A stretch of 37,500 nt of DNA from Symbiodinium natans (GCA_905221605.1 CAJNDS010001469.1:125001-162500), one strand, 5' to 3'; shown: positions 19,186-31,300, counted from the stretch's first letter. The notes: a model not told the origin generated them from the letters alone. Program-made: numbers and translations.

Positions 19186-20062
19186 CCATGCAAGTTACGA
19201 AGGCTACGTACTGGACTTGGGAGGTTGCCCCTTCAACTAACAGTCCTCAAAAAGGACTATAGTAACTCGCCTATTCGAATCCCTATTTCGGAGTGTTGGC
19301 ATAAGAGGGAACATCCAAAGACTGGACCCAAATCCAATTGCAAATCTGGCCCCTAAACCCTAAACCCTGAACCCTTGCGTGCTCAAAGTAGCAGCTTCCA
19401 GGCCGCGACAGTGGTGGTGAGGCCTGATCCTGCCTTGATCTACGAATTTGCTTAAGAACCCTCAAAAAATGAAACGATTCTTCCTTATAGAAGGGTAATA
19501 TAGGGAGGGTGTTTTTTTTTTTGTGTGTGGGGGGGGGGGAGGGGTTCTTAAGCAAATAGTAGCATTGTACGGCAGGCTTTGCTCGGTTTCATCGTAGTCT
19601 CTCTGAAAAACGGGTAGCAAAACAAACCTTAGGGTTTAGGGTTGAGGGCCCCTGAACCCCCATAAACTTACTGGTTCCAAACCCAACTGTTCAACTTTTG
19701 GGCTTCCTATGAGGTAGTTTACTCTGAAAGTTTCAACTTTTTTCATTTCCTTGGTTTTTGGGCCAGTAAGTAAACCCTAAACCCCCCAAACTACTTGTTC
19801 TACCCTGACTCTATGTGTAGGTTGGCTGGGACCCCAGCCGAGCAGACAGCCCCAGCCCGTTTTGCAAAAGGGTTTTAGGTTTTGGGGTCTGGGGTTTGGG
19901 GTTTAGGGTTCAGGGACTTGATGCATCCACATCCCATTGCGGAGCGCCTGGCCTTTCAGGGAGTGGAGGGTTGGCTTCAAGGCCATCGTTCAGGGTTTAG
20001 GGTTGAGGGTTTAGGAGTACGCAGCTATTGCCATTTTAGTTCAGTGTCCGCGTTTTTCCCAG
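19186..20062. other. Repeat region
   Basis: Contains family A (19216-19318), family D with a G tract (19441-19564), family H (19676-19771) and short telomere-like pieces (19350-19372, 19628-19646, 19890-19915, 19995-20012). No gene is supported. Confidence 0.55.
19676..19771. mobile_element. Family H inverted-repeat element, copy 2
   Basis: 96 bases from ACTTACTGGTTCCAAA to TTTTTGGGCCAGTAAGT, with matching ends. It shares the interior of the 9836-9937 copy in the same orientation. Non-coding. Confidence 0.75.
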
Positions 20063-20132
20063 GACACCTCCATTTGAGTCTTGTAAATTGGGGATTACAT
20101 GAGCCCATTGCAGCGCTTTTGAAATTATCATC
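20063..20132 (+). CDS. Candidate ankyrin-like exon
   Basis: After a good acceptor, CGCGTTTTTCCCAG, the frame reads H-L-H-L-S-L-V-N-W-G-L-H-E-P-I-A-A-L-L-K and then L-S-S-N. This fits an ankyrin repeat (LHLAxxNGxxEPIAALLKxGAN) with one extra Trp. The 3' boundary is uncertain. It lies 13 kb from the other ankyrin exons on the same strand; whether it belongs to that gene is unknown. Confidence 0.38.
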
Positions 20133-22187
20133 TAACCGAATCTGGGGCGTCTAGGCCTTCCCCATCAACAGTATTCTAAAAGTCCCTTCTTACGGGACCC
20201 CACCATTCTGGGGTATCATCGCCAATTCTGAATGGTCGAGGGCAGGTGGCCGTTCGTGCATTATGAACCCTATATATCCTAAACCCCCTAAGCCCTAAAC
20301 CCTAAACCCTTTGAGGTTTAGTCGTTTTTCGGCACCTGGAAGCCGATTAAAAGGTCTCAGGGGTTCAATAAGGCCAGCGCCAAAAGCTCACTAATCGTGT
20401 AAGGACGAGGCTCCCCCGGGCCCTGGCGCTTAGGGCGCAAGAGAGGTTTTTTGTTCATCTGTTTTGGGGCCCAAAGACCTTATCATTCGGGGTTTTGAGC
20501 GCTTATAACTATGGAAAGCCCCGGCCAGAAGAAGCCCGACTCGAAACCCTAAACCCACACCGTGCTACTGACACAGGGCCTTTATGGACCCGCCCGGTGT
20601 CCCGGAGCCGACTGTCGCATGCTGTAGCGTTGGGTAGCAGAAGGACAGGCTTGGGGTTGAGGGTTCAGGCTTCAGGAGTTGAGGAGTTCAGGGCAAATCG
20701 CACTGCAGTCCCTCCTCGAGAAAGAAAAGGCGTTTAGGAGTTTAGGAAATTAGGAGATTGGGAGTTTTTGCGTTCTCAAGCTCTGAAGTCATTATTCAAC
20801 GGGGACATCGAACCCGGCGAGTCCACTGCAACTTTCAAGTTGCCCAAGCCCATGCAGGATGGCAATACCGGGGTCGGAGAAATGACTAAGGGTATTCCCT
20901 TCTGGTCCCTATATGATGATACTACTCTTATCACCCCCGAAAACCCTTTTCGACTTTTTAAGACCCCTATATTCGGTAGCTTATATGGCTTTCCTGGGTC
21001 GGCCCCTTGGGATGTTTTCCGTCTATTCTCTTGGTGGGCTAGAAGGATCACATGTGTGAACAACTCGTCAAGAGGGTTAAACCCTAAACCGTAAACGTCT
21101 TGTCTTACAAACAACATCCCCAAGCATCCGTTCTCTGAACGTGTCGTAAAGTTGGGCTCTGAAGTGCGCCGTATAGCATGCAAAGCATTCTCTCGGCAGT
21201 TGCCACGTGGAACTCGGCTAGACAGGTGAAAACCCCAAACCCTAAACCCTAAACCCTAAGCCCTAAACCCTAAACCCGAACCCTAACCGGAAGCCCTAAA
21301 CCCTTTCAGCACCTCAGGCGGGCAGCCCGCGGAGGGGGCACAAGCATCCTGGTCCGGCGCTTGCCCTCCAAGAGAGTTTTTTGAAAGGGGGGATTTCGGG
21401 TTTAGGCTTTAGGGTTTTAGGGATTTAGGGCCGTCCTTGGGGACCAGCACACCGACCCCCTAAACCCGAAGATTTTGAAGGCCGCTTGTCGCCCTAAAGC
21501 CTAAACCCTAAACCCTAAACCCTAAACCCTATGCCTCGCATGTCCACAGATCTGCTCAGGTGCCTCTATGACGCCTAGGACAGATGTGGCGCGCTCAGCA
21601 CATCCAACATTACACCTTAAACAGGGAATGCACCTTTTTAGGGTTCAGGGTTGGGCTGTTCCCCTTAATCGGGATTATAGTATCCCCTATCGTAACCCCG
21701 ATAAAGGACGGTTAGTATAAGGGGGAACATTCCAAGTTGAGGGGGATATGAATTAGATCATGCCTTAAATCCCAGTGAGGATTCCTAAAGAGTTTAAGTT
21801 TAGGAGCCCAATAGGTGACCTTTAAACTGTATGGGTATACTAGACCCCTACTAAAAGAAAAGTTTAAACTTTTTTGGGCCAGGAGATTGGGCAACTAAGT
21901 AAGGTACTTTCCTTTTTGACTTTCGGTTCTGGTTCTTCTTGTGCCCTTCAGCCCTAAACTCCGAGACCATGCCGATGATGCTCCGGTTTAGGGTTTAGGT
22001 TTTGGGTTTAGGGTTTAGGGTTTAGGGTTTAGGCGCATCCCTCGACCCACAGTTGGTTTACGTCGGGGAATGTTGGGCTCGCTGGGCACATGTTTCCCGA
22101 TCGCGCTGGCGCATTCCCGCGCATCCACCCCTAGCCCCAAACCCTAAACCCTTAACCTTAACCCTAAACCCTAAACCCTAAACTTCC
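20133..22187. other. Repeat region, no firm gene
   Basis: Contains CCCTAAA units (20280-20310, 21237-21306, 21495-21532, 22137-22183), TTTAGGG units (21398-21430, 21984-22033), family A (21651-21735) and unassigned sequence. The 20768-21094 stretch is open on both strands but its translation looks like repeat-derived sequence. Confidence 0.45.
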
Positions 22188-22300
22188 TGCCACGAGGCCC
22201 GAGTTGTCCCTGAGATCATCGGTGTAGCTTCCCACGATGAGGCCGATCGTGCAAGCAAGCTCTATTCAATAGAGATTTCTGTATTCAAAAATCCACAGAC
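22188..22300 (+). CDS. Coding-like island of unknown identity
   Basis: One + frame reads S-C-H-E-A-R-V-V-P-E-I-I-G-V-A-S-H-D-E-A and continues with D-R-A-S-K-L-Y-S-I-E-I-S-V-F-K-N-P without a stop. A possible acceptor CACGAG precedes G at 22203. Composition is protein-like; no family recognised, and the 3' side runs into a TA microsatellite. Confidence 0.25.
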
Positions 22301-23393
22301 ACATATGTATATATATATATATACACAGACAACGTGTATATACATATATATATATATAATACAATATGCATATATATATACATATTTGTTTGTTTATTTA
22401 TTTACACACGCCTACAACAGAGTAAGCGTTTCCGACAGAGAGAGAGATTTAAGTAATAAAAAAAGAGAAGTTGATGGGAAGTGTGTGCCCAGTTTTTGCA
22501 TGCTGCTTTCACCTGACTTGTCCAGAGTTGCCCTTGCACATAGGCCCTCTCCACAAAAAATAGGGTTCTAGGGCCTGAGGAACGCTTTGCTTTTGCACGG
22601 GCATTGTCCCAAAACCTCCAGCCCTTTTTAGATTGGGGCCTCGGGTACACTTGGGTTTTTCTTGGAGTGTAGGTTCCGTTTGGCTCAGGGTTCAAAGATG
22701 TTTTGGTGATTTCTCTTGTTGTTGTTTTTGTTTTTTTTTTGGGGGGGGGGGAGGCAGGGGCGCTGAAGCTCAAGGAGCCTTTATGAATGGGAACGAACCA
22801 GGATCGACTCACCCTTGAAGCCCGAAAGCGCTTAGCCCCGCAACCCAGCACCCCCACAAAAGCAAGAAGGAAAAAACCCGCAAGCATCGACCCTAAATCC
22901 CCAAGGGCCCAAGTATAGGCTTGGGCCCGAAAAGCGACTGTACGGGAACCCCATGCAAGGCACAAGTATACACCTTTCTCCTGCGCATGGCCCAAACCCT
23001 CAACCCTAAACCCTAAACCCTAAACTCTAAACCCCAAACCCCAAACCCCAAACCCCAAACCCTAAACCCTAAACCCTAATTAAACCCGTTTAGAGAGGTG
23101 AGGGACTTCGGCCCAGTCCCAGCGACCTCAGCTGTCTGGGAGTTCGAGGCCGTCTCCGATGTCTTTGTACTCTATCCCTAACGGCTATAAACCGGGTTTA
23201 GGGTTTACGGTTTAGGGTTTAGGGTATAGGGTTTTAGGGTTTAGGGTTTAGGGTTTAGGGATACATCGAATCTACTTTGGCCTTAAGTGGGTTCCTATAT
23301 AGTAGTTCTAGGGCTTAAGTATGCACTTTATAGGTACATGGATCTTTGGGGCATAGTTTGTTTGGGTTTAGGATTTTGGGTTTATGGATGCAG
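22301..23393. other. Microsatellite and repeat region
   Basis: TA/TATACA microsatellite (about 22300-22386), a T tract followed by a G tract (about 22729-22751), a family E fragment (22909-22978), CCCTAAA/CCCCAAA array (22990-23081), TTTAGGG array (23196-23262) and a family E piece (23286-23350). A minus-strand frame of 197 codons at 22402-22995 spans these repeats and is not considered a gene. Confidence 0.5.
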
Positions 23394-23511
23394 TGGTCTC
23401 TGGTTTATGCGCACTGATCGACCCCGCCACTTCGTGCAACTGCTCTTTGCTGACTCTCACGCTGAGTGGTCTGATTTGTGCGCGCGTGGCTCGCACGACA
23501 ACAGCACATGA
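23394..23511 (+). CDS. Candidate exon of an unrecognised gene
   Basis: After GGATGCAG the frame reads G-L-W-F-M-R-T-D-R-P-R-H-F-V-Q-L-L-F-A-D and then S-H-A-E-W-S-D-L-C-A-R-G-S-H-D-N-S-T before a TGA. It looks like real protein and carries no repeat sequence. No domain recognised. Confidence 0.3.
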
Positions 23512-24934
23512 TCCACACAGGTGAGGCTGTTGATGTTTCCCATGCTAACAGGATTCTCAAATCTTAGGTCGCAGTGAATCAGGCGTTTGCAGGTCCTCCC
23601 ATTTGCACTTTCACGGGGTTTCAAGACCGCTATCCCTTGCAGGCTTGACTTGTCGAATGCCTGAGAGAGAATGAGGGTTTATGGATGTTGGGTTTCGCAC
23701 AGCCTGAGGAGATGGTAAAGAATAGTTTTGCTCTTTTTTTAACTTGTATTTGTACAAGTGTTCTTGTGAGGGGTTCTTCAGTGTCCTATCTACTTAGAAC
23801 GTGTGTTTGGGATAGCTTGCGCCAGGAAAATCAGGATTGGGGTGTTGGCTGCAGTCTAGGGTTTAGGTTTTTCGCTTAGGGATTGAGAGGTTCAGGGATG
23901 GGTTGGATATTTCTGAATTGGCAAGCCCAGCAAACCCTAAAGTGTTGAAGCTGATGAACCTTATAGACCCTGAAGCATAATCCGATAAACTCCCTACAAC
24001 ACCTATACGCCTTCTAAACCCTAAACCCTAAACCCTAAACACTAAACCCTAAACCCTAAACCCTGAACCCTAAGCTTTCTAACCCTGGTTGCCCTATGAA
24101 CCCTTAAACCCCAAATCCGGTAAACCCTGAACCACCGGTCCATGACTCCAGTGCCCTCCCCCCCCCCGTTTAGGGTTTAGGGTTTAGGGTTTAGGGTTTA
24201 GGGTTTAGGGGTAGGGTTTAGGGACCCCCAAACCCTGAACCCCAAACCCTCCGTTGAGGCTGGCTCGGGCTGGAAGTCCTTCAACGACGACTGCCAAGAT
24301 GAGGTTCTTTTGGTTTTTAGGGTTCAGGGCTTCGGGGTTTTTTGGGGGGGTCTTGCATATGTAAGTGTTCGGGTCTGGGGTTAGGGTTGGGAGTCAGGGT
24401 CTTCAAGGGTTTGGGTTCATAGTCGGAGGCCGCCGGAACTCGAGCACGCCAAGCAAAGACGAAGGGATCCTTAATCTGATTTAAAGGTATATTCCTTCTT
24501 TAAGGGGTGTTGGGCTTTTTGCGTACCCGTTTAGGTTGAGCGTAGGTGTTTCAAGTGCGTGCTTCAAGCAGAGAGTAGGCTCAGGAGTCGGGGATGCTGA
24601 TGGGGACGAGGCTGTCTCAGAAGGTTGCCAATCCAAGCAGAACGTACGCTCGGGTTTAGGGTGTAGTGTTTTGGGTTTAGGGTGGCGGAATTGTGGGCTC
24701 TGGACCAGGACAAGCCGCCTGCAATTTGTCTAGGACCCAGAGTAGGCCCTTATTCCCTTGTTTTTAGGGTTTGAGTTTCCTTATAAGCCCCTATCTTAAG
24801 CCGCACCCTGTTTTTATTCCTAGGTTACTCTTGGGTCGAGTCGTCTTATCAGAGGCTGGTAAAAGGTGCTGGTATTTAAGCTCTGCGTGAGCTAGGGTCC
24901 ATACTGGTGTTGGTGAGAAGAAAAGGACTGCATG
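23512..24934. other. Mixed region, no firm gene
   Basis: Contains CCCTAAA (24014-24075) and TTTAGGG (24166-24225) arrays and a right-half family C copy (24466-24526). Coding-like pieces: about 24251-24292 (frame A-G-S-G-W-K-S-F-N-D-D-C-Q-D-E flanked by AG and GT) and about 24545-24655 (G-V-G-D-A-D-G-D-E-A-V-S-E-G-C). Both are too short to support as genes. Confidence 0.4.
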
Positions 24935-25148
24935 TGTACATGTATATATATATATGTATATGTATATTTTATGTGCATACATACATACACACGCACACAT
25001 ATACATACATATATATATATATATATCTGTGTGTGCGTGCGTATGTATGTATGTATGTACGTATGTATGTATGTACGTAGGTATGTATGTATGTATGTAT
25101 GTATGTATGTATGTATGTATGTATGTATGTATGTATGTATGTATGTAG
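24935..25148. repeat. Compound microsatellite: TA/CATA followed by (GTAT)n
   Basis: TA-rich and ACAC/CATA repeats (24938-25026), then about 110 bases of ATGT/GTAT tetranucleotides (25038-25147) with a few C substitutions. It creates artificial Y/V/C-rich open frames in both strands. Confidence 0.93.
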
Positions 25149-28100
25149 TGGTGTAGCAAAAACGAACGGCCTTACATAATCAAGTTCCACTCTCAAAAGA
25201 TCCCCATCTTATACATCGTCCACGCTGCCACGCAGGTCGAGAAGATGTATCAAAGCTTCTGCTCGGGTGGGAGTCACCGCATTGAGGCCCCTGCTCAGAC
25301 GGCAGCACAGTAATCGGCTGAGATAGGTATCCCCAAGTATCCATGTACCGATGTACTAGCTACTTGGGCCAAAAAAAGGGTTCCTATATAGTAGCTTTAG
25401 GGCCCAAGTATATACTATATATCCTTGGGGCACACATCTGGGCCCCTGAGCTACTGCATATGAATCCCCTCCAGGCCCAAGCGTTTTACTACATAGGCGC
25501 ATGGACGTTTATATGCTTGGTGCCCGAGTGTCCTGAGACCCAACACCACAAAGTTGCCAAAATCGGGAACCCAAGTCCGAAACCCGAAACCCTAAACCCT
25601 AAACCCTAAACCCTAAACCCTAAACCCTCATTTCAGCATCTTTGGGATGTGCAGGGTGTGGGAATGTTTCAGCATCCTTTTGGCCTTCTCTTCTTTTTGT
25701 TTTAAGGGTTTTGGGTTTAAGGTTAGGGTTTATTTAGGGATTTTAAGGGTTTTGGGTTTAGGGTTCGGGTTTAGGGAGGGTTTGGGGTTTGGGGGCGGGA
25801 GGGGGGTAAGCCCTGCACTTCCAAGTCATTTTCCTTGGAAGCCTCGGGTTTACTTTATCATAGTGGGGTAACATTTTACATTTTTAAGGGTACTTAAACT
25901 CAATAAGGAAAAAAATTTAAAATTTTATTACTATCCCAACTATGAACCAGGTTTAGGGTTAGTCTTGCGCCTGTCACCGTAGCCTTGAAGCTCAGTGCAC
26001 TGCTTGGATCGCCCAGAGAGCCCAATGCCCCTTAATCAAGGAATATACTTTAGATTATTAAGGGATCCTGAATATGATTTAAGGAATATTCTTAAGGGTT
26101 TAGGGTTTAGGGTTTAGGGTTGCGGGTGGTGGAGGTGAAGACGCAGGGAATGTCCGTGTCCCTTGACTTCAAGAAGATGACGTCTCTGGCCTCTCCCCCA
26201 GCCTGGGATGGGACCTAGAGTATCCATGCATCTGTATAGTCCATACTTGGGCCTTCAAGGGGCTCCTATACAAGTAGCTGTTTAAACGACACAGGTACAT
26301 GGCCCCTCAGGGTTATTACCCTGTTGATAGATGTTCACCTGCACGTCTCAGCGTCCCAGTCCCTCGTGTTCATTTTGGGGCCTTGCTGTTTGCCGTGCCT
26401 GGCGCCGGGTTTTCAGGTGGTTGGTGGCCGAACCGTCCGGAAAGTGAGGCGGAATGCTTGAGAGGCTCGCTGAGTCAGAGGCAATGACTTGCACCACGCA
26501 CAGTTTCACTTAAAGCAGGTCGAGCTCTGCATGTCAAAAACATGGCCCCGCCGCCCCGCATGCCTTTTGGGCTTTGGAGTACTATGCTTGAAAACTTGCT
26601 TTTGGTTCTGGGTTCCTATTTTCGCTACTTATACCAAAAAGGTATACGCTGTTTAAGTATATACCGTTTTTTCCATGGTCTACTCCGAAGTATGGCCTTG
26701 GCTAGGGTACAACACCCCATACTCCAGACTCCAAACGCTTAGAACCCTGTAAACCCTGCATACACCCCTATAAATTGGGATGTTCCCCCTTATACTAGCA
26801 GTCCTTAATCGTGATTAAAATAGGTACTATCATCCCTATGAAGGAGCTGTGAGAGTAAGGGAGAACATCCCAAAGTATAACTCTAAGCCCCACAAATCCT
26901 CGACCCCTTCTTTGAAAGGCAGGGATGGCGCCGACCTCGCCGTCGCCTAAGCAGCGCGGCTCGCGTGTAGCGGGGGTTGAACGACGTTGCAGGACCCTCT
27001 TTGGGTTCTTGCACATGTATATAGATGCAATAGCTCAAAGTCAGAGGGCGTTTACATAGGGACTGGGTAGGTAGAGTTTAACCTTTTTGATTACATAAAA
27101 AAAACCCTACTATAAATAATTATGGTTAGCCTTTTTCGGGCTAGGGTGTTCAGGCCCTAAGTTCAAGGGTGTCTAAGGATAAGCTATCACTCTCTTAGTA
27201 CTTTTGGGTTTTCGACAGAGAGAGATCTGAGTACCCCTCCTTGTATGCAGCGTTTTTTTTTGCAAACGCTAGAGACAAGACCTTGTTGTATGTAAGTTTT
27301 CCTCCCAAGTTGGGGTAAATACATGTGATCTGGATCAACCCCCCAGTTTTCCCCGAGCCTTTGTCTGCACGCCGCCAGAATTCGCGCGCCACTTGTACAG
27401 TCGCGCATTCGTGCCCATGCCGGGGCTGCATCCTCAACCCAACTTAAGACAGGTAGGCTCTTGGGAGATTTCATATTTTCCCTTGCTGGGTTCAACAGGC
27501 TCACATCCAGGTACATTTATTTTTTCAGAGGGTTTTCAGGGCCATCCTGGTTAAGATAGTGTTTAGGGTCCAGAGCCTTGCGCATGAAGACGTGCCTTCC
27601 TCTATCTGTACACCTTCTTGGCGTCGTAGGCCTACGCTTGCACCCTGAAATATCACTGGACGAGCCCAGTTCCCCTTCATCAAGCAAGATTCCTTCAATT
27701 TCAATATGGCTTATAAAGGTCGCTTCCGTATTTAAGAGGTACTGGGCTCTCTGGGCAGGTCATGTTGAAGCAGCTAACCAGGGTGCTCCTCACAGTGCCT
27801 CGAAGCCCAAGTTTCCTACAAGTGCATGTCTCTTTGTGGTACTTTACTGTAACTTTAGATATTTACCCTTTTTGGGTTAGTTGGGTTTCTTAATAAGGCA
27901 GCTAAAAGTTTAACTTTTAGCTACCCTCCTGAGTGCAGCCAAGATGTCAGCTTCTAAGCAAGACTAAGACTCCCACAGTCCTACTATGCGTGCAGCATGC
28001 GCACAGCGGCCAAGAGCCATCGAACGCGCAGAAGATATGTTCGATGGGAAGAATCGGACTTTCCCAGCTCGGGGTTCGCGGAAGTGACCTGTATGCGGCA

Positions 28101-28159
28101 AATTGCAGTAGTCCTTGGCTTGTCTTTGGGTCACAGGTCGATCTTCACTAGGCACTGAA
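25149..28159. other. Repeat-containing region upstream of the LINE
   Basis: Contains a family E double copy (25337-25505), CCCTAAA array (25579-25629), an AT-rich piece ending CTATCCCAACTATGAACCAGG (25896-25953) that resembles 35789-35840, family C (26012-26096), the last TTTAGGG array before the LINE (26095-26120), family A (26775-26874), a half family C (27690-27757) and family G (27831-27945). Open stretches at 26299-26487, 27187-27516 (-) and 27578-27880 resemble no protein I know. A frame after GGTTTTCAG (about 26417) reads W-W-P-N-R-P-E-S-E-A-E-C and may be an exon. Confidence 0.45.
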
Positions 28160-28295
28160 GACGATGATGATGATTATGATGATGATGATCCCAGAGAGCC
28201 CAATACCCTTAATCAAGGAACATACCCTAAATTATAAAGGGATCCTTAGTATGATTTAAGGAAAATTCCTTAATTAAGGGGTATTGGGCTCTTTG

Positions 28296-28337
<42 letters not shown>
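28160..28337. repeat. GAT microsatellite interrupted by an inverted-repeat element
   Basis: GAT units run at 28160-28189 and 28298-28337. Between them sits the family C element 28190-28297. On the + strand the second block reads as poly-Asp in the frame of the LINE open reading frame; on the - strand it gives poly-Ser or poly-His frames, which are artefacts. Confidence 0.95.
28190..28297. mobile_element. Intact family C element inserted in the GAT repeat
   Basis: This is a 108-base element with 18-base ends CCCAGAGAGCCCAATACC and GGTATTGGGCTCTTTGGG (one mismatch as inverted repeats). It sits in the middle of GAT repeats, so the target duplication cannot be sized. This is the best full-length reference for family C; other copies: about 5049-5140, 10513-10640, 26012-26096 and several halves. 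Confidence 0.9.
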
Positions 28338-28338
<1 letters not shown>

Positions 28339-28392
28339 GCTCCACGGCCCGAGTCTGAGAGTGGGCAGTTAGGTTTTGAACCACCTGGCGCC

Positions 28393-31300
28393 ATGGCATG
28401 CGTCGCCCGAGTGCGACAACACAGTCTGCAGATGGCGAAGACGCTGAGGTTTCCGGTGGCGCTGCTGATTCTCTGCGTGCTAGGAATGTCCTGCCTAGAG
28501 GGCCACCGCCGCCTCCCGCAGTACATGGAGACGGCATGCAGTTCCGTCGACGCGGCAAGCATGGTGAACCTCAGGCTAACGCTGTGGAATCAGATGCCGT
28601 TGCAAGTTTCCAGCACAGCAGTGACAGTGAGGATGCCTCCTCTCATGACAGCAGTGACACCAAAGGACCTAGTGTGGTCTGCTTGGAGTTGGTGGGACAT
28701 GCGTTGGAGAGGGCAAGAGACCTTGCCCTGGGTCTGCAAAGATGGAAGCTCAATGCCACCCGCCCGGCGCCGAGCAGCAGGTCGGTTGCAGCCTTTCTGG
28801 GGTGGGCCAAGAGGAGTTTTCAGCAGTGGACAGTGTCCAGACTGCTCACTGATGTCCGGCTTCGAGATTGGCAGGATTGCGTGCGTAAGAAGGATCATGC
28901 GTGAAGAGATAAGTAGGTCGACTGCTCTGCTCACACCTGAGCGTGGCAATCTGGCGCTGTACCGACCGCGTAACCTGCGTGCAGCCTGCTTCCAAGGGCA
29001 GGCCAGGGTCAGCACATCATGTCCCCTTAAGCCTTGTAGACCCCGTCGTCTCTCCCGAAGTAGAACCCCGCCGCGTTGGCCTGACAGACCTGGCCCGGAG
29101 AGGCAAGCCGACTCCTGCTCCTCTCGGGACAAGGATTCGTCATCAGGCCATGCGCTCTGTCTTAGCCCCAAGGACTCCTGTAAACCTAACCTCCGTTCAA
29201 AACGAAGCCCCAGTGTTAGTCATGGCCGCAGCGGTCCCAAGTCCGCTGGCTGCAGGATGCTACAGCTTTGCCTTATACAACTCCCATCTGCAGCTGGAGC
29301 GAGGGTTCCATCTACTACCGTGGTAGGTGGGGGACTCCGTTCATCCGAACGGGGGAAGCAGCACGGTGTCGCGCCAAGAGAAAGCCACAACCCCGGGTCC
29401 CTAATTCCCAAAGCCACCAAGCGTGCGTTTCGCCGCGCAAGGAACCGCGCCGCTGCCTCCCTGGAAGGCGGCACGTTCTACAAAGGCCGCTGGCACACTC
29501 GAGCCTCACTTCAAGCCCTAGTTAACTCTGAGCCCCTTGCCATCCTCACATCTAGGCCCAGACAACAGATAGCTCGACCCCATAAATCCATGGATGTCCG
29601 CTCTCTTTGCTGGAATGTTGGAGGATTGTCGGGGTCTTGCTTTCAGGAGCTCGTTGCATGGCTCGATGTTGAGGGCGGTTGCTATGATGTTATCATTCTG
29701 CAAGAGACGCACTGGCGAGCCAGTAGCGACTTCCGAAGTGGACAGTGGATGTGCGTTCACAGCTCTGGGTATGACTCTGAGCTCAGTCTTGATCGATATG
29801 GAGGGATACTCATCATGATTAATCAGGATGCCTTTCAAGAGCCCGCAGCTCATGAAATCTATCCGGGTAGACTGCTGCACGTCCGTGCTCTCCATCGCCG
29901 GAGCCGCCTTAATGTTGACATCATAGGAATCTACCAGCATGTTTATAGGCCTCAACTCACCCCAGACCTCAATCAGCAGTATCGTAGCGATGTCTGGACT
30001 AAGCTCTCGACCGCACTGCAAGCGTTGCCGAGCAGAAATCCTCTGCTGCTTGGAGGTGACTTCAACTCCCAGCTTGCTGCGCGCCGGCCACATGTCGGCT
30101 GCTCTCTGCTGTCGGGAGACGGACAGCAAGGCGACAAGCAACTGCATAAACTGCTTGAGAAGTGTGATCTTTGTGTCCTAAACAGTTGGCATGCCAAGCC
30201 AGGCCACACGTATGAGTCCACTACCAGCCGAACCCGCATTGATTTTGTCGTGACCAAGCTATCGGATGCAAAGGGCCCAGCCCGGTATGCAAAGCCAAAG
30301 TACAATTTCCCCATCAAAGCATACAGCTTGGCTGGCCACTGGCCCATTGAGGCCACCATTGCTGTTGTGCCTTTTAACCGCCGGCCGCCTGCCAAACCAG
30401 CTGATTGTGTCACCTTTCAGAGAGACGAACTTCTTGTGCACACGCGCACCAACAGTGAGCGAGCCCAGGCCTTGCAACAAGACGTGGCAAGCCGCCTTGC
30501 TCAGGTCCAGCCCTCGAGCCTTCAGGATGCCCGTGCCATCGTGAACCAAGTCCTGCTTGAAACTGCAGCTGTGCACTTCCCGCCAGAAATAAGACCTGAT
30601 AGCAGAATCAGCGCGCAGGATTCCTTCCGGGCCTCTGCCAAAACCACTTGGCAATTCTACAGAGCACTCAAGGCGCCCTGCATTGCAGTCACGCATGGCA
30701 TCTTTCTTAAGTGGAAGGCAGCCAGTGACTTTTCCAAGGCCTCCAGGCGTCTACGGGATCAAAGCCGGCTGCTCAAACGTGAGTCGCTGCTACGCAAGCT
30801 TGCCGAAGCAGAACAAGCAGCCGCCAAGGGAGACCAGCGTGTGCTCCACCAAATTGTGCGAGGCTTGGCTCCGCGATGCCAGAAGCTTGTGTCCAGACTG
30901 CGTGACCCACAAGGTCAACTTCTGGGCAAAGACGCGGCTCTGCAAGCCATGCTCAACTATGCCAAGGACACTTTCTGCATACTGCCGGATGAGCCAGACA
31001 TCCCTGCCATGCAGGACAGCTGGCAATGCACTGACCAGGATGTGCAACGAGAGCTACAGAAGCTCGGCGTGTTCAAGGCAGTTCCGGCTGGTATTGCGCC
31101 AGCCGCTCTGTGGCGATGCTGTGCAGGAGCCATCGCGCCGGTGCTGGGGAACTCCCTCCGACACCACTTCCAGGCTGGCAGTACACAGTGTCTGCAGGAT
31201 GAGCTACATGATGCTTATATCACCCTAGTCCCCAAACCACAAAAGCCAGCAATCGCTGTCGAGAACTTAAGACCGATAGGGTTGCAATGTCCCAGCGCTA

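Noticed and set aside
22402-22995. 197-codon minus-strand open frame
   Set aside because: It runs across a T/G tract, family E pieces and microsatellite edge sequence; its translation is basic and low-complexity in parts and resembles no protein.
24791-25196. Several open frames rich in Tyr/Ile/His/Thr or Tyr/Val/Cys
   Set aside because: They are translations of the GTAT/TA microsatellite, open because the repeat has no stops in some frames.
27187-27516. 109-codon minus-strand frame as a gene
   Set aside because: Composition is plausible, but there is no domain, no splice context and no other support.
28227-28562. Minus-strand frames with poly-Ser or poly-His
   Set aside because: These come from the GAT microsatellite read as ATC/TCA/CAT on the other strand.
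28590-29171. 193-codon minus-strand frame opposite the LINE
   Set aside because: A shadow of GC-rich coding sequence; the composition is Arg/Ser/Leu-rich and no start context or domain is seen.
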